Counted from the first letter of the stretch, positions 1-12,435 are shown. The stretch: 64,000 nt of DNA from Volvox africanus (GCA_030268105.1 BSDZ01000008.1:2728001-2792000); one strand, 5' to 3'. A program made the numbers and translations. Notes: generated from the letters alone by a model not told the origin.

Positions 1-94
1 CCCCTTCACACACAGACCCCGACGCCGCCCCACGCCTCCATGTGCTTGCCTTCTTCAACACCCAACTCGTAAGTCTGACTGCCAGCGGGGTCAA

Positions 95-546
95 CTACAT
101 CTTCACCAGACGCCAGGCCGCATGCAGCCAAGCAGCCAGAGGCCTCCCCAGCAACTCCTCAACACGGCAGCGAGGGCAGCGGCACACGAAGCCATACTGC
201 TTATGAAGCGCCCTACGCCGTACCTGACGATACGGGCGGGGCGCCGGTAGCTTCTTGGGCCGGACACGTGAGCATACTGGGGGATGCATAAGGGGTGGGG
301 GCTAACCTCAAGAGAGAAGCCACTACACATTATGCGTGTCTGTGTGTGTTCGTTGGGAGGGGAGGGCAACGGAGGGTGACACAATCCCCAAAGGGCCCTA
401 CTTGCTTGCCCCATGTGCAGACGGAGTGAATGGCGACTATGCACTTGGGTGGCCGCCTTGCCAGGAACCGCAGAACTCATCGACCCAAAAGCGTTCGACG
501 CCACTGTCACCTCATACACCTCCAGACTCCGCGCACGCGCACACAC
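95..546 (-). CDS. SET-domain (SMYD-like) protein, partial exons
   Basis: Two stretches look like parts of a SET-domain methyltransferase of the SMYD type. A segment near 503-445 reads VASNAFGSM, like the N-A-F-G step of the SET fold. The exon from about 276 to 107 reads RRRALHKQYGFVCRCPRC, which matches the post-SET zinc-binding signature (Y-G-F-x-C-x-C-x-R-C) of SMYD proteins. The second exon ends either at a GTGAAG donor near 107 or at a stop at 95-97. The NHSC-type motif expected between the two segments is not visible, so exons are missing, unrecognised or lost. The gene may continue past the left edge, where a frame stays open. The role would be lysine methylation of a protein, but this is inferred from the family only. 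The joins are not proven. Confidence 0.35.
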
Positions 547-1177
547 ATCATCCCCTTAGCCGTGTCCCTCTCCCCCACATCCACATACGCATCCGCCCAA
601 ACATGTTCCGCTTGAACCCTCACCCTGACGGGGGCCGCCAGCGTGCTCCCGAGGTAACTGTCGAGGTGACTTCCTTCTGACCGTGTTCTTGTAAGAAATG
701 ATCCACGTGTACCTAACATTCGTCTGGACAAATATGAATTGTGGACGTGACTGGGCATCGGGCCGCAATCTAGATGTGCCTGATCCTCCTTTGTTGTAGT
801 TACGCTGTGCATAGAGGGGCTTCTGTAATGACCTCGAGGTACCGTCGGTGTGAGGGCAAGCATGTATATGGCACTGGGCTGTGCACATTCCAACCAGCAA
901 CCGCATTTTTGCTCCGATTATTGCCAGAGTTCAGCCTTGGGAGCTGGAGAAGCAACTTATCATGGATGGGGCCTTATCATGGGGCCTTATCATGGATGGG
1001 GCAGTCTCCGCGTGCATCGACTTGGCTACCAAGGTAGGCTGAGCCTGTAGTCAAGCTGTTAACAGCCCCTCCCCTCCCCGAGGGTAGTTATGTGGAAAGA
1101 CTACAAGAGCGAGAGACAGAGGGAGGGGTCCACCATCCACTGACACAACCGGTCCCACACCCTACACCATCTCCGAA

Positions 1178-1911
1178 GGTTTTGTACGCCAGCAAGGCCG
1201 ACCTGCGCGCTACCACATTCGCCAAGGTTCTCGCTACAGTGGAGGCCTACTGTCGTGACACCGGGGCGCTGCTGCTGCGCGCCAACTTGGTACAGCATGC
1301 AGGTGCGCTTGTGTGTCTATGTCTGAAATGGAGAGAGCAGGATAAAGAGTGTGTGTGTGTGTGTGAGGGAGGGAGGGAGTGAGAGTGAGGGAGGGAGTAA
1401 GAATGTGTCTACATATGCGTGTGTGCTGCTCCCCGGATGTAAACCCGGATGTAAACCCCGGGATGGATCTGCATCTCGACCCCATCGTCAATCCCTTTCG
1501 CCGCGTTGAACCTTCCATGTCCTCTTGTCTGGCAGACTCCTGCAAATCCTCTGCCACCCTCCCTCCTTCCCTTCCCCCCTCCCCTTCTTCTCTTTGTTTG
1601 ATTTTTGCCTACTCAATTGCGAATATATCAATTTGGCTGCCTATTCAACATCCGGTCATGGGATCTTCACCTTCCATACCCCCGTGGCGTCTCGTCTTCC
1701 GTCATACAATGCATACCATATCATGTACCAACGTACCGGGTCACGCACGAACGCAGTCCGGACCTCTCGGGCGGCGCTCCAAGAAGGATCAGCTAGAGTG
1801 GAGTCTGTACGACATGGGTGGGCTGGGCAGGGGGAGGCCTTATGTTCGGCATGGGCGGGATGGGACTCGATGGTCGTTCCATGATGGCTGCGCGAGTGGC
1901 GACCACTTAAA
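1178..1911 (+). CDS. candidate exons of an unrecognised gene
   Basis: I do not recognise this product. An exon-like stretch at about 1178-1302 is open, uses protein-like codons (FAKVLATVEAYCRDTGALLL) and stops at a CAG/GTGCGC donor. Further right, after a plausible acceptor near 1827, a frame reads GGLMFGMGGMGLDGRSMM and ends ATT-stop at 1909-1911, which looks like a Gly/Met-rich C-terminus. Whether the two belong together is unknown. The DNA between them contains GT-repeat and CCCTCC-rich tracts and no convincing exon. Upstream, at 880-930, a Cys-rich piece (PHFCSDYCQ) resembles half a MYND finger but has no clear splice frame. Confidence 0.25.
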
Positions 1912-2393
1912 TGATCTTACGGAATTAGGGTTTGTCGTTCGAGGTTATCGACTGCATTGTACCAAGATCTATCCCCACGAGGAAGTTACCAGTTACCACA
2001 CGCCATATAAACAGAATCCATTGAAGGGTTGTGTGGTTTGTGTAACATCAATGCCTCCATTTCTCACAATTGAGTAAGGCCCTTTTGAGGGGAAAATGAC
2101 GAAGAGGGGCCCCTCTGTCTTTGGTGGTGTAATGCCATCTCTCCCGCTACTGCCGCTCCCCGGTCACCACCCAGCAGTTGTACCCAGCAGCTGTTCCTCG
2201 CCTCCAGATGTGGACAGGAAAGGAATTTAAAACGCAGTGCATGCAGTCTGTGTATGCGTGTATGTGTGTTGAGGTAAGGTCACGAGATAGGAGGGAGGCT
2301 GGCGGCGAGCTCTGTGCGTAGTGGCATGTGCTGAACATATGATAACGACTTCTGATATCCCCCGCATAGCGTTTTGACAACCGTATTCTTCAA

Positions 2394-2552
2394 GTTGCGG
2401 GCGAACTTGATGATGGACACGGAGATCTCCGAGATCTAGATCTCACGCTGCATGTAGGTCGTGATGATTCCGAAATAGTTGAAGTGCTGCTCAGTGTTCT
2501 CGAAGCTGCCAAGATTGCCGCTTGCACCCTTGACCGCGCCGATAAATGCATC
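2394..2552 (-). pseudogene. coding-like exon with an in-frame TAG
   Basis: After an AG acceptor at 2553, the minus strand reads DAFIGAVKGASGNLG, then HFNYFGIITTYMQREI, a TAG stop, and in the same frame ISEISVSIIKFARNLKN. Codon use on both sides of the stop is typical coding (mostly C or G in third position), so this looks like one exon broken by a nonsense change rather than chance. The stop lies inside a short repeated word, GAGATCTAGATCTCGGAGATCTCC, which could mark local slippage. I do not recognise the protein family. No neighbouring exon joins in phase with confidence. The alternatives are a recent pseudogene, a sequencing error or a C-terminal exon ending at that TAG. Confidence 0.3.
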
Positions 2553-2629
2553 CTACATACACACATGCAATAACATGCAGCGTTGTTAAGGCGGGCGAGG
2601 GGCACTCCTACCACATTGTTGCCACCATA

Positions 2630-4348
2630 CAATCCACCACATGCACAAGGATCTCATCCCCACCACTCCGGGGAGACTCTGGAATAAAACCACATAAATG
2701 ACAGCTGTCAGGGGGATGCAGGGTATATCCCCAAGATGCACAGAATGTTGACGCCTAGGGACCGAACCACGTGCCACCGAATGCCATTGCAAAGCTTTAA
2801 GGGATTCACATGGTAAGAGGATGCAGAACTTTTGAAAAATTTCGCTTAGCGAGTGCCGGTGGGTCAGCACCCTCATGGCAGGTTACCTAAGCCCCAATCC
2901 ACACGCAGGTACTTATACCTCCCCTGGTATATCTAGTCATGATAGCGTATACCACGCGCATGCTGCCAATCGTCACCGCAAGATTCTTTATGTAATGCGT
3001 GCAATCAATCTAGCGAGCCCCTGGCCAAGTCATCCAGTCCGCACAATCAACAGCTCGAATTCACCACGTTAACTTAAATGTAGGATTGACCATAAGGCCG
3101 AGATTATGGGTAATAAAGGATTATCAGCGTCAGGGGAGATCCCTTGATCAGCGCTGAGGAGGATAGAAGACCGAACACAAAGAGCACGTGAGCGGATATC
3201 AAATATTTGTGTCTTAAATATTAAATAATACCCGAGAACTTCTAAGGTAACTGATTGGACGAAGTACCTACCATAAGAGGTTTCCCTGGCGCGGCTGCCA
3301 GCCGCCAGCAACGCCGTTTTCGCCCCGTGCATTAAACCATACGTGCGTGCATACACGCACGTACGCTTGACCACAACCTATATCCATAAGAATTGACAAT
3401 CCCCTCCGCCTTAAGCAGTCGCCGTCAAGCTCGTCAAGACGCCTGGCAAGACATACCTAAGCAGCGAAGCATAATATCGCTGCCGCATCGTAGCTCGTCC
3501 ATACGCACGTCCATGCAGCTGCCCGAAACACATGCTTATCCTCATGACTAACTGCCTGGTCAGATAACCCAGATGGGAATTAAATCCAGCTAAATGCCTT
3601 AACGACTGTAACGATCGCCACCACGACCGAAAACAACCACTGCCGCCATGGCGGCGACCACGGAAACAACATCCACGTTCGGTGCCATGTCAACACGGGC
3701 GACAGGGTTCCTGGTTATGGTACTGTGGACCGATCTCCGTGAGGCGACGAACCGGTCCAATCACCAGGTACATCCTGATGGATTGTCGGCTGGGAAATGA
3801 TTTGGGTTTGACAGTTTCGGAGGGCACTCCGGCTTGGTTGTGCACTTGCCTTTGGATGGGGGCAGGCAGAGGGGGCAGGCAGAAGGTTAATCGTAAGTTA
3901 CAGGCCTGGGCACAGGAACTTACGGAGCAGGTATCGTCCTAGCTGGGTATGTGTATGTCTGTGTGTGTGTGTGTAACTCTGTGTTTTGTTCCATGTCGTT
4001 TACGCTCATGACGAATATTGTCCCATCCTGTGGGGAGGCGATCCCGCGCTGCAAACGCCGCAAGGTTTGCCCAAATATCTGAAACCACGTTAGCACCACT
4101 CCTATTAATAGGAGTTGAGGTGAGGTGGGTAGCCAGGTCCATGTCGGAGCAGGACATACCGTACGGTATTTCCCAAACGGGCGGGCAAATGATGTGCCAC
4201 ATCAAAGAGTCATTCTCATTACTTCCAGTTTCTACAATCTGTCTTTTAAGTAAACTCTATTTGTTTGGCCTTCCAACATCATTTTCATTGGTTGTTCTTA
4301 ACTACAATAAACTTCATACTACAGCAGTCGCCGTTAAGCTGACAGATC
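2630..4348. other. stretch without a supported gene
   Basis: No exon chain is supported here. There are short open frames and a (TG)n run near 3958-3973. A plus frame ending at 3942 (RKLQAWAQELTEQVSS) is open but has no clear splice partner. The stretch contains the upstream region of the proteasome chaperone gene that begins at 4349. Confidence 0.5.
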
Positions 4349-6409
4349 ATGGATATATTTGAGCAAGCAGATGGTAAGAGCTTAATCATTGGCTGGGCTC
4401 GTCAAAGTTGTCAGTTTATAGCTTGGACTTTGCGAACGCAGCATTTACACCGAATCGGGCGGTACTTCAAGAGGAAGAGGAAGCTGCTGCATCGTGTGCT
4501 GATAGCTATCTACGCCCCGCATTGTGCGTGGTAAGCCTTGTCGCTGTATACCACGAGCGTAGCGGGATACTGCCGGAACGACCAACGGTCTCATTAATTG
4601 CGTCAGTCCCCGGCCCACAGTGGAACAGGAGGCTTTCAAAGCAGCTTTACCCTGATGGCATGAAATGTGAACTTCTGGTGAGAGATTGGCATGAGTAATC
4701 GTGACTGCCGTATGGAAGGTCCGCAAGCCTACAAGCCTTCGGCGGCACGATATCTTTTTTCCCTTACCGCCATCAATGGTCTTCTGGCAACCCCTTCTCT
4801 CCAGATAATCTCAACCTGTCCAACATCGTGTGCACTTCTGCGCGCGATTGGCAATAAGCAGGTGAGGGGTGCGAAACAGTATTTGTGACCCGGTAGGCCA
4901 TGTACACAAATGTGCCGTTCATATCGGCACTGCATGTTGGATTGAGCCCAATGTCACAGACGGCTATCCGCTTCCTTGTAATCGAGCCCTATGCAGCGCT
5001 CGGTGGCGGCCTATACCTGCAAACAATGACCAACAAACACGAACCACAGACACCAGTTGCGTTGTCAGGATCACATGTTCTACATTTGCGCGGTTGAATG
5101 CAGTGCAACCAGGCGGCCCTGGTTGCAGCCCTGCGCGTAAGATTTACGGCCATGTGTCCCTGACAACATTTGCAACTGGTCATGTACTGCTCGCTTGCAG
5201 TGTCTAGGCGCAGTGCTGGCCCCTGGTGTGAGCCTCGCGGGTAACAGCCTGGCCTCGGGTGCAGGGGACCCGCTGGCTTCAGACAAAGTGTGCCCCATAT
5301 ACACGCTTCGGCAAGCACCGCCGGCAACAGCAGCATTCCCCGGATCCGTGCTACATGTCGACGTATTGCTTGTTTGCTGCCAGTACGAGGTAGCGCGGGA
5401 GCGGGCGCCGGTGTGGGCGCGGTCAGTGCTAAGGCAAATATCGTGGGGCCACGCGGTGTTCCTTGGAGCCATGGCGGCAGAGCAGTTTCGGGGACAAGGT
5501 AAGGCAGTCTTAGGAATGCTGCGTGCATTACCATGACATTGGTGTGATACAGCGCGGCATCCGAGGAAATGGTATTGTAGGAAGCTTTTGTAGCTATTGA
5601 AGCCGCGCCCTAGATTAAAAGCCAGGGATCAACTATGTAAAGTCCGCACCTCGCTTTGCCTCTTTATCGCCGGTGCTCAGCTCTTCGATAGTAGTGCCAT
5701 TAAAAGTTTCTTTTGTTGCAAAACGTTAAGCTGTCCTGGGCGTCCTTGGCCAGGTGATGCGTCGCAGGAGGAGCTGATTTTTGCGTTGCGGACTAGCGCA
5801 TCCCAGCAGCGACAATTACGGGCAGGTGCCAGGGGCCCGGTGCCGCTGCTGCCCACTGGCACGGTTGTCGGGGGCCTGCCAGCATCTTTGCTGTCGTATT
5901 GCCAGGTGGGTTGGTACAGATGTGCAGAGCTGGTACTTGCAGCCGGGCAATTAGGTTGGGCAACTTCTCTGCCATCTATGGGATGCAGATACCCTGCCGC
6001 TGGTGGTTTTACATGCTACACGTTCAATCTAAGGCTGCTAAGGATAGCTGAAGACCGTGTGGAGATTGTGCATAGGTTTCTGCGCTCTAGTAGTCCTAAC
6101 AGGTTCCTTGATGTTTCCACGATTCTCAACTCTCAATTCCTGATGCCGAGCGCATACATCTTTAGGGCTTTGGTGCACACCTTTGCCCCGGCCTCACAGG
6201 TGCGTGGTGCCTCCGCCGACCTGCTTGTGATGGTGGAAATGGTATTGGAGGGACGGCCTGCCCTCCTAGAGGCACTGGCTGCAGCACTTGGACAATTGCT
6301 CCGCAGCCGTGGTTTGGACGCAGTGGCAGCGGCGATGTACAACGGTGCGGTGTTGGCAGCGGCACGCAAGGGGCTGGGTACCGCGGCAGCCTGCGATGCC
6401 TATGTATAG
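4349..6409 (+). CDS. PSMG1: proteasome assembly chaperone 1 (PAC1)
   Basis: The product is the chaperone that pairs with PAC2 to assemble the alpha ring of the 20S proteasome. Six exons join in phase: 4349-4373, 4415-4530, 4805-4861, 5201-5498, 5754-5905 and 6200-6409. They give 285 residues, close to the usual animal length (about 288). Family landmarks appear in order: the acidic EEEE stretch after the N-terminus, the AIGN segment near residue 62, and GGLPASLLSYCQV near residues 205-217, which corresponds to the DLPAAVLSYCQV region of animal PAC1. The start is the first ATG in frame, and exon 1 codes for only eight residues. All donors and acceptors are GT-AG. The gene converges on the minus-strand gene that ends at 6936. 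No C-terminal HbYX-like motif is visible; the protein ends CDAYV. Confidence 0.85.
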
Positions 6410-6935
6410 GGCAAGGTAAAGTGATAACCGTTGGAAAGTTGCCTGGTTTGTCTAGGTGATGCGGTAACGCGATTCTGGGCTTGACTTCTCTGGGATTAAC
6501 CTTTGTGTATCAAAGGCACGCGCAGGATGGCAGAAACCGGCGGTACGTTCGACCTGCTTCGATCATCCTCCGATGGCTACTTGGCATGGGTGTTGCGGAA
6601 ATCGCTTAGGATACTTGAGCCTGAGACATTAGTGAAGTCGGCCCATGTACATTCTTGCTTCTGATGACATGGTATGATGGTTTGATGGCTACTTTTTACA
6701 GTTAGTGAATTGCTGATGAAAGCTGAAAGAGCCCAGGGTATAGGTTGGAAAAAGACCATTGGTAATACATATTAATCGTTCTCCCGCACGCCGCCATGAC
6801 CGGATTGATTCACACCAAACAGTGGATTGTTGACAGCCGCAACTTAAGCACGTGTGTCCAGGAAGGATTCAATCATCCAAGTCCTCCGGGCCGACGGCGC
6901 GTTGCCTGTGGTCACTCTTCCCTGAGCTCCTACTG
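6410..6935. other. convergent intergenic stretch
   Basis: This is the 3' side of two converging genes. I see no open frame with coding character and no clear repeat. Confidence 0.5.
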
Positions 6936-9471
6936 TCAGTACTTGAGCGGCGCCGGCATGGGCCAGACCTGCTCACTCTCCAGGTCCACATTGACCGGCG
7001 AGTCAAAGATCTCCAGGTATTCGGTTACCGTGGGGGCATCCTGCAATCCGAGCACACGGACACAGACAAATAGGTTGCTAAGAGGTTCCAGGACAGGACA
7101 AAAAAGACAGGCGATCGAAGGCGATGCGCGCTACCGGAAATATAAACATAAAATATTCTCATACAGCAAAGTAACAGGCAGAATGAATTTATCGCCAAAG
7201 ATTCAGAATGACGTATGCAGCCTGGATGACTGGCACATGACAGGTAGGACACGCAACAGTTAATGAATCGGGTGCTCAGGTGCTCTGAGCGGGTGCTAAT
7301 AGCTGTTCCCACCTCTGCTTAAGGTGCATGGACGCGGACTGCAACCTGCGGCGTACACCTTCATGTGGGACGGCCACCATTTCAACCCATCTTCTCGACC
7401 CTCTTTATCTCACGGTGCAGAATGGTAAAACCGTAAGAACGGGTCAATCCCCAATAAGATTGACACCGCATATTGCAGTATACCGCATACTGCTGAACGA
7501 CACTCTATACCACGACTTTGTTCACTGCACCCACCTCTGTCGGTGCCAGTGAGAGCACCACCTCCTGCGCCGGCACATCCTCCAAAGAAGAATCGACGGA
7601 GCTCAATTTTCGTCGTGTCTCAGGCTGCGGCAGGGAAACCAGTGAGGAAAAGAATATGCAGCCTTCATAAAAATGCTGCACAGAAGCCAGGGAGGACCAC
7701 AGAAGCCAGGTTGCAACAGCTGCTGTGTATATATTGAAAGAACCAAAAGCTTATTTAGAACGTTAACGCGAGCCTGTTCGCACCTTAATATGTGCGACGA
7801 GTAATTCCCCCTATTGAAGGAAGAGAATGGACACCCTTCCATTGATTCCCCTAAGTAAGACCTTAGCCATTCAAGTACCGATGCATGAAGGTAGTGGCAA
7901 GCGCAATACTGCCAGCGCAATAATGTCCAAACCGTGCTGCACCGCACTCCGGGCCTGTACCTACATCTTGCGGCGATGTCAGCTCTGGGCCGGCTTTCCG
8001 GAGGAAGGTGTTAATGTTTGATGCAGACTTGACGGCCCTGGACACCGGGTGTAGGCCAAAGAAGTTTGGAGAAACCCAGGAAGTATAAGAGGGGAACTTA
8101 AGCTGTGCTTACCCAACATCTTCGACAAGGGTAGGTCAGATAACCTGAGATGATCCCGCCCTCCCTTGCCCGTCTCGGTGCAAAATTCTTAGGTATTGCG
8201 GCTGCCTGCGAAACCCGTGGTCTTTCTTCTCCCCATACCCATCAATCCCAGCCTCCCATGGGCGGTATCTAGTTTGTCCTGAGGGTCGTTCATGGCCCCC
8301 ATACTACACCGCACACTGGAGCTGTGACAGTCAAGCCCCGTTACGTTCACGCGCCATTCGCTTGTTCCCCGGGCAACAAGACCCCTCCAGCCCCTACCCG
8401 AACGTGTCCAGTGGGTCCATCACCTCCACTGTGCTAGAAGACGGCACGAAGGCCGCGTACCAGGCGTTAAAGTAGCGCACGGGCACATCCTCACAGCTGG
8501 AGATGACCTGCGGAAAGCCAGCAGCGAACATGCAATCCCAAGGCAGTGGGAATGAGCTGAATACGCCTACTGTGTTTCCATCTCGCCAGCCCTGGGCTGG
8601 TTAGGCACCCCAAATACTTGTGCGATGGCTCTGCTGGCTCGGCCGACAAGTATGCATCAACTCAACTATGCATCGAGTCATGCCGCCCATCCCCCCCGCT
8701 TGATTTGGATGCGAAACGAGCGCTTACCCTTGTCTCTGCCAATCGTAGTTCTGAACCATGCGTTAGAACCTCGCGAAGGACTGCCATTAGCTGCGGCGTT
8801 TTCCCCTATCATGTTAGGCGTTACCGCGAATGGTGGCCAAGGCAAGGGACAATCCAGGGAAGAGGGGCTCGTTCACACACACAAAATATGTGCCCGCATA
8901 TCTTATACCACAGTTGTAATGAAGGTAGCAATAAAAGGCCAATGGATCGTACTAGCATTGATGAACCCAAAGCAGCTGACGGCTGGTTGTGCCGTGTAAT
9001 GAGCCCGTTCCCGGGGTCCCATGTCACTCACCTCAATGGTGTGTATGTAGCATAGGGGATACACCAATAGAAAACCAGTGAGTTCTCCATCCTGACCGTG
9101 CTTGTCTATAACACGCGACAGCTGCACTGTATGGCAAGGGCCATAGGGTGCGGGAGAGGTGTATTTAGTTGGCCCAAGGGGGTCCCCTAATCAACGAGAC
9201 TGCCAGCAGCCGCATCCCAAAACCCCAAGACTCACGTCTTATGCTTTCCATCGTGTTATGTCTTTGAATCATGCGCGCCACGTACACTATCCGTGTGATA
9301 AGGACATTCTGCACCGCGAAAGGCGGCAAACAAGAAGCGTTACGCGTAGGTCATGCCAGTGGGTACCTGATGTTAGCTCACCTTGCCAGCTTTTGCAACT
9401 TTATTCAATATGACATCAAGAAGAGAGTCGCGTGGCCCTGCCTCCAACTGACCGCGTAGCGTATCTGCCAT
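6936..9471 (-). CDS. TEX47/BLUF-like ciliary protein
   Basis: Nine minus-strand exons: 9471-9382, 9308-9236, 9126-9032, 8790-8728, 8507-8398, 8144 to about 8118, 8037-7965, 7624-7535 and 7040-6936. They give about 241 residues. The core reads VLITRIVYVAR, then GELTGFLLVYPLCYIHTIE, LMAVLREVLTHGSELRLAETR and VPVRYFNAWYAAF. This is the order of strands and helices of the BLUF-type ferredoxin-like fold in TEX47, a cilium/sperm-associated family (GITGLLLY...IEG...R.F..W). The C-terminal ~90 residues are low in structure and acidic. The exon 6/7 junction is a problem: the good donor (GTAAGC, exon end 8113) is one base out of phase, and only a weak GTTGGG donor at 8118 keeps the frame. That could mean a missed micro-exon or a broken copy. 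No flavin-binding evidence can be claimed. Confidence 0.65.
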
Positions 9472-10239
9472 GCTCACAATGAACGATGCCTATACAAGTG
9501 ATGCAATTTTAATATAATTCATTTTTACTATAACGTTAAATAGTTTGTTTGCTGGAATGAAACTCTTTTGGTTAAAGAGAATAACTACACAGGTACACAA
9601 AATTGCAGAAATCTTGATCTAAAAAGATAGAAGTAGCGATAATAACAAGTAGATAAATTTCACTGAAAGCAGCCAAGGTGCAAAGAGTGTCGACGTTTCT
9701 AAGGGGATGATATTTTTGGTTGCGAATTGCATTTGGATGGATGCATGCCTGGCATAATCCAACATATCAGTTTAAAAATTAATAATCAACCTTTCAAGCC
9801 TATACCCTTTCATCGCAAGGCCTCGGCAACGAATTGTGGTCTGCTGCGCAGAGCAGCTTGTGAAATATCATATGCTGCACAAATAAAAGTTCTAGCCATG
9901 AGGTATTAAGTTCATAATTTGCCATGCAGTCCTGCTTTCGGCAGAATCGAAGGAGTTCCGCAGTTTTAGCCAGGCATAACTATCAACTTCCCGCAAGCCT
10001 CAAGATCTCAAGTCTTTGAGAAATCGTGAATTTTCAATTTTATCTGTTCCTATTTACTATTATTTTACGATCATCTGTTGTGCAAACCACCGTATAGCGA
10101 TTTTAGTGATCCTACAGACTGCATCCCTCAGCTTGCAACGGTACCATAAGCAACATGTCATGCCGAACTTGCAAATTGTGACTTGCTCTAAGTATTGTCC
10201 GAAAACGCGTCGATGCAACCGTAGCCCTCGTATAAACCT
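9472..10239. other. AT-rich stretch without a gene
   Basis: This stretch has lower GC than its surroundings, especially 9500-9680. I find no exon with coding character. It lies between the start of the TEX47-like gene and the left end of the retrotransposon. Confidence 0.5.
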
Positions 10240-10622
10240 GCAAGCTCAAAGCAGATTAGTAGTCCGGCTGCTGCGTGTTCAACTGGTGAGCTGTACCGTG
10301 CCTCAAGCCTATTAAGAGACAAGAACAAAAGTCTCAAGCAAGCAACAAGTTGTTACAAAACAGCTAATGAGGTATGAGAACCTCGCCAAATATATAGTCA
10401 AAGAATTTAGTGTCGTACCCTCGGCCTAGATCTTATAACGCACTGATTAGGCAAGAGATTGCTGGCTCAGCGTCAAAAGACCAAACGCCAGTCTTACGCC
10501 ATGATAGAAACTTCATGTCGTCATGACAGAAAGAGCCTAAATAAGCAAGACCTAGATCTCACCGAGAATATAAATCGTTAAGACAGCAATCTAAACTAAG
10601 GAAGTCAGGCCGAAACTCAACA
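10240..10622 (-). repeat. 3' LTR of the Copia element
   Basis: The right edge at 10622 (CA on the plus strand, TGTTGAG in element sense) is fixed by identity with the other LTR. The left edge is approximate. A TATA-like tract (ACTATATATTT in element sense) lies near 10395-10405, where a promoter would be expected. The outer part was not matched by the shortened partner LTR. Confidence 0.6.
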
Positions 10623-10802
10623 CTCCCACGCGGACGGACTTCCTGACGATCGACACATACATACGGTCAGAGAAAGACTGCAAAGACCCAAATATACGGG
10701 TACAAAACATGCAATCAGTTAAGACACGCAAAGCAGCGGTGGTGGTGTGTGTTCATGCTCCCACGCAATTAACAAAGCGCAAGTGCAGTAATCACAGGGC
10801 AG

Positions 10803-11172
10803 TCACTTCACGCCCATGCCAGATATGCAAAAGCGCAGCTTCTCCCTAGGTAGCGCCTTCGCGAAGATATCCGCGACTTGCTCCGCGGTAGTGAACTGAA
10901 CCATCCTAATTCCACCCCTTTCCACTCTCTCACGGGCGGAATGATGGCATATACCAATGTGCTTGGTCTGAGCCGTAGAAACAGGACTTGCAAGCATAGA
11001 AATGCAGCCACTGCTGTCGCATTTAAGCGGCACAGCCCGCACACCAACTCCCAGATCGTGCACCAGATGACGTAGCCATAACGCCTCCTTGATCGCAGCA
11101 GCCGAGGCCATGTACTCAGCTTCGGCAGTGGACGTAGCCACGGTGGGCTGGAGCTTGGACGACCACGAATCG
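10803..11172 (-). pseudogene. Copia RNase H remnant
   Basis: The RNase H domain starts in the reverse-transcriptase frame (FCDSDFAG, RSTSGYVFLLG). A one-base deletion near 11172 then forces a switch to the frame reading ATSTAEAEYMASAAAIKEAL, the conserved E-A-E-Y box. LPREKLRFCISGMGVK ends the polyprotein at 10803-10805. Confidence 0.85.
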
Positions 11173-12374
11173 CCCCATCGCCCAACAGGAAAACATATCC
11201 AGACGTAGAACGGCGCCCTTGAGTGCCAGCAAAATCAGAATCGCAGAAACCAGACAACTCCAAACGGCCTGCGAACAAGATACTCACACTTGGAGTACCC
11301 AAGTACGACAAATATCTCAGAACGCCCTTTGCGACATTCCAGTGCTCCATCGTGGGCTTGGACATGTGACGAGCCAAAGGTCCCACGGTGAACGAGATGT
11401 CCGGACGTGAGCAAATAGATAGATAGAGCAAACTGCCAATAAGCTCACTGTACGGAAACATACCCACAGCCAAAGGCACACCCTCAGGTGACAACACGAG
11501 ATTCGCGTCCATGGGGGTACGGCGCGCATTTGCTCCCTCCAGGCCAAACTTTGACAATAACTCTGCCACATAGCGCTTCTGAGTGAGCTTCAGCGTGCGC
11601 GCAACTCTATCCCTTGCAATCTCAAAGCCCAAGTAAAAACTCGCCTCACCCACATCGGGTATATCAAAAATGCCCTGCAGCTGGAGCTTGACCTGCTTAA
11701 TCACTTTTCCAGCAGATTTGCATGCAATGAGCAAATCGTCCACGTAGACAAGGATGTACACCTTCTCTCCTTTCTCCTCTTTGGTAAACAAGCCTGGATC
11801 AGCAGCCGAGGGCTTAAAGCCCATCTGCTCCAGTACAGAACGCAAACGCCCATACCAGGCACGTGGAGCCTGGGGCAATCCATACAGCGCCCGGCGCAGA
11901 AGACATGCCACATTCGCACCCCCCAGCTGATATCCGGGCGGCTGCTCCGTAAAAACGTCTTCCTCCAGAACACCATTGAGAAATGCGGTCTTGATGTCGA
12001 GCTGATGCAGCTCGAGATCTTGTTCCGCCACAATAGCCAGCAGCGTACGCAGGGTAGCGTATTTGCCAACGGGCGCAAACACCTCCCCAAAGTCAACTCC
12101 TTCCTTCTGAGTAAACCCTTGAGCGACCAGGCGACCTTGTACAGCTCAAAATTAGGAAGGGTAACATGCTTAAGTTTAAAACCCACTTCAGCCCGTTTTT
12201 TTTCGCACCCTGGGGCAACTCCTCAAGGTCCCAGGTACGATTTTCCATCAAGGACCTCATTTCTTCGCCCATTGCCACCTTCCAGAGCGGCCAATCATCA
12301 CGAGCCTGAGCTTCAGCTAACGTCTTAGGCTCAATTACTTCCTTAGGATCCGCAAGCAAAACGTTATCCTTCAA
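11173..12374 (-). pseudogene. Copia reverse transcriptase remnant
   Basis: The N-terminal part (TWDLEELPQGAKK) lies at 12374-12190, shifts frame around 12190 and again near 12130, then continues as FAPVGKYATLRTLLAIVA, QLDIKTAFLNGVLEED (first catalytic Asp) and YVDDLLIA (YxDD box). ARHMSKPTMEHWNVAKGVLRYL follows, typical of the connection region. With single-base losses at these points, this copy is inactive. Confidence 0.88.
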
Positions 12375-12435
12375 CGGCGAGTTGGGCTTCCTTGCCCTAC
12401 CAGATGTACGTGGTTGCGAAGAGGGGAAAACACCA

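Noticed and set aside
955..1003. Repeated ttatcatggatgggg words
   Set aside because: Only two to three short copies; too small to call more than local slippage.
4989..5534. Long minus-strand frame of 181 codons
   Set aside because: It lies antisense to PSMG1 exons that match a known family in phase; a shadow frame.
10063..10090. attat as left target-site duplication of the Copia element
   Set aside because: The word fits the right flank, but no LTR end (TG) follows it at this position.
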